This document shows, in pieces, positions 58,409 to 60,000 of a stretch of 60,000 nucleotides of DNA; within the stretch, counting starts at the first letter, position 1, and every line of letters begins with the position of its first letter. The notes under the pieces were generated by a model. It saw only the letters and a list, made by a program, of their open reading frames with translations, had not been told where the DNA came from and made no database searches. This stretch comes from Diphasiastrum complanatum (taxonomy: Eukaryota > Streptophyta > Lycopodiopsida > Lycopodiales > Lycopodiaceae). Position numbers and translations under genes: made by a program. The stretch covers positions 5,675,592-5,735,591 of the forward strand of contig CM055100.1 in NCBI GenBank assembly GCA_029204225.1. Reading direction: 5' to 3'.

Positions 58409-59000
58409 TGATGGGGCAAGGGAGATAGGAAGAACGAGAATGGAGAAGAGAGCAGGAATATTACGGAACAGCTCTCCCGTTCTAATCAGCTGCTAGGTGC
58501 AAAAACAGTCTAATAGACAGCTTATGCTAAAAGATAATCACAGTTGTATGCATTTTGATTGTCCAACATGATCTTAAAAATTAATTCATACTCTAAAACA
58601 AGAGTACAGTCCATCGAAGAGATTAGAGATGGTATGTGTGTGGTACTACTGAAGAGTCGTAGATGTCCGTGTTCTGATCAGAGTGAATATACAAGCGCGA
58701 TCAAACAGCAATGAAAGTGCATTCAATCACAACAAGCATTCATCTATGTTGTACAGAGATAAAAATGTGCTGCTGTTATATTACACTGAAGCACAATACA
58801 AATAACAATTACAACCAAAATTGATGGCGTAATTGGGAGGCTCAAATAATGCATCTCATGGATGGAGCAACCCACAATCTGTGCTTGGATGATCTATTTA
58901 TAATTTTCATCCGTGTATTAATTACAATAAATGATTGTCACCTAATTAGATAAGTCGTTGTACTTGGAAGTATATGGCTTCTGTGACAACTATACATAGT
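58409..59000 (-). repeat. copia-5 5' LTR (right border uncertain)
   Basis: The inner end TGATGGGGCAAGG at 58409 adjoins the primer site. A minus-strand TATAAATAG box lies at about 58888-58897. No matching inverted end could be fixed; the right border near 59000 is an estimate. Confidence 0.6.
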
Positions 59001-60000
59001 GTACACTGTCAATCCATAGGGAATGTTGACGTGGACGAGGGCGTTGCAAATTCTCTCACTTCGCTTTATAAGGGAAGTGACTTTCTCTCACTTCGCAAAT
59101 TTGGGAAGTGGCTGGGAACGTTCCTCGTTCAAAGTAGATGACCTTCGGAAATTTTCCTCTCTCTTCGGGATTTTGTGAAAAAGGTGAAGGTGCCCTTAAA
59201 ACAATTCAACATGAAAATAGACGACCTTTGAAAATTTTTCTCTCTCTTTGGGATTTTGCAAAAAAGGCAAAGGTGTTAAAAATTATTTGAATTTTTGGAC
59301 TGTCGTGAAACTTTTGTGAACATTTTGTGAAGATGTCTCGAACATAGTTCATTTTTGCAGACTGTCTCGAAAGTAATGCATTTTTGCAGACTTGTTCTAA
59401 ATGCAAGTTTGCGAAAGCCCTTGAAAATGGCCAAGTCTTCAATGACTTCAAGTTATTAAACTGAACTTTGAAATTATGACAGGATTGGTTACCCTTTGCT
59501 GGAGATCAATCGAAAGCCCGTTGTAGACGTTCTTCAAATGAATTGGCTGTCTAAGTTTGTGATTCCTGCAGGTATCAGATGAGCAAACATAGAACCAAAG
59601 TTGGTTTCACCTGACCCTAGATCAATGATCAATAAACATGCAGGAAGAATCATGAAATAGAAATTAGTCATTCAAACAGTTGTGGGCTTAATTTCCAACA
59701 GTATTGTCAACTCGGAGATCCGACCCACATCGTGACGTTGACAGTTCGCCTACTTCTGCACACAACTCTCTAGCAAAAACGACGGCAACCTACTGTAGGA
59801 CAAATGTAGTTAATTAAGTAGGTCAATGTAAGCTTTCAATGTACTAATCATCTGACTTCCAATCATCAAGGAAGATCTACTGGAGTCAGCGCTCTGATCA
59901 GGTTATCATCTTGCAGGCATTATGTTGTAAATAGTCAAGTCAAGTTTTTAAATCAGTAAGTTAGTCATTAACAATTTTCAGCTGAAGCCTGATATTTGCA
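59001..60000. other. repeat-bearing DNA without a gene
   Basis: It contains a diverged direct repeat of about 60 bp (59133-59192 and 59215-59275), doubled TCTCTCACTTCGC (59055, 59083) and doubled CATTTTTGCAGACT (59350, 59381). No coding signature is found to the window end. Confidence 0.5.

Larger units (their letters stand above)
55589..59000 (-). mobile_element. copia-5, 5' part of a Ty1/copia element
   Basis: On the minus strand this has a 5' LTR (58409 to about 59000), primer site, gag, zinc knuckle, protease, integrase and the first RT block, stopping at 55589 where gypsy J begins. RT core, RNase H and 3' LTR are absent. It resembles copia-1 in LTR ends (TGATG-type) and in gag wording. 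Confidence 0.88.

Noticed and set aside
59889-59915. GCGCTCTGATCAGG as another Met-tRNA primer site
   Set aside because: It matches only the first bases of the primer-site complement (gctctgatacca) and has no LTR border beside it.

Overview
The window is nuclear DNA of a land plant. It is AT-rich, its retroelements carry the usual plant initiator-Met-tRNA primer sites, and it holds one intron-bearing host gene that I recognise, VPS55. Much of it is layered, decayed LTR retrotransposons. No bacterial, organellar or CRISPR features are visible. The mix of many old retroelements, a Penelope-like reverse transcriptase remnant and a compact host gene with an insertion in its first intron would fit a large genome such as a gymnosperm's, but the species cannot be fixed from this sequence.

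Layout. 1-3729: 5' part of a minus-strand Ty1/copia element (copia-1) with its LTR. 3730-4030: CpG-rich palindromic DNA. 4031-5550: minus-strand Ty3/gypsy remnant A. 5551-11622: nearly complete minus-strand copia-2 with both LTRs, inserted in A. 11634-12163: primer site and LTR of A, itself lying in the gag of gypsy B (12164-15445). 15446-16342: plus-strand gypsy fragment K. 16345-21078: minus-strand gypsy C (gag to RNase H). 21079-22325: deleted copia-3. 22326-34769: head-to-tail chain of three broken copies (F, G, H) of the C family. 34770-36895: small shuffled copia and gypsy scraps. 36896-about 40804: plus-strand relative E with an LTR. 40805-46497: VPS55 and its upstream region, with another fragment (I) of the same retroelement superfamily in its first intron. 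46498-51503: mostly gene-poor, with one coding-like fragment. 51504-51678: a long GA microsatellite. 52070-53770: Penelope-like RT remnant and associated frames. 53916-54184: a TGACTC tandem array. 54559-55588: gypsy integrase remnant J. 55589-about 59000: copia-5 with a 5' LTR. 59000-60000: short direct repeats.

The most interesting system is a third, env-position reading frame in the C/F/E gypsy group. It lies between integrase and the 3' LTR, in the pol sense, separated from integrase by a spacer full of a short motif. It has an N-terminal domain, a Ser/Thr/Pro-rich linker, a coiled coil and a conserved C-terminal domain. Remnants occur five times (F, G, H, E, I) in at least three diverged forms. 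All are broken, but shared residues and order show a real protein family that I cannot match to a known domain.

VPS55 is the only host gene recognised with confidence. Its last four coding exons are clear; the short N-terminal exon was not found.
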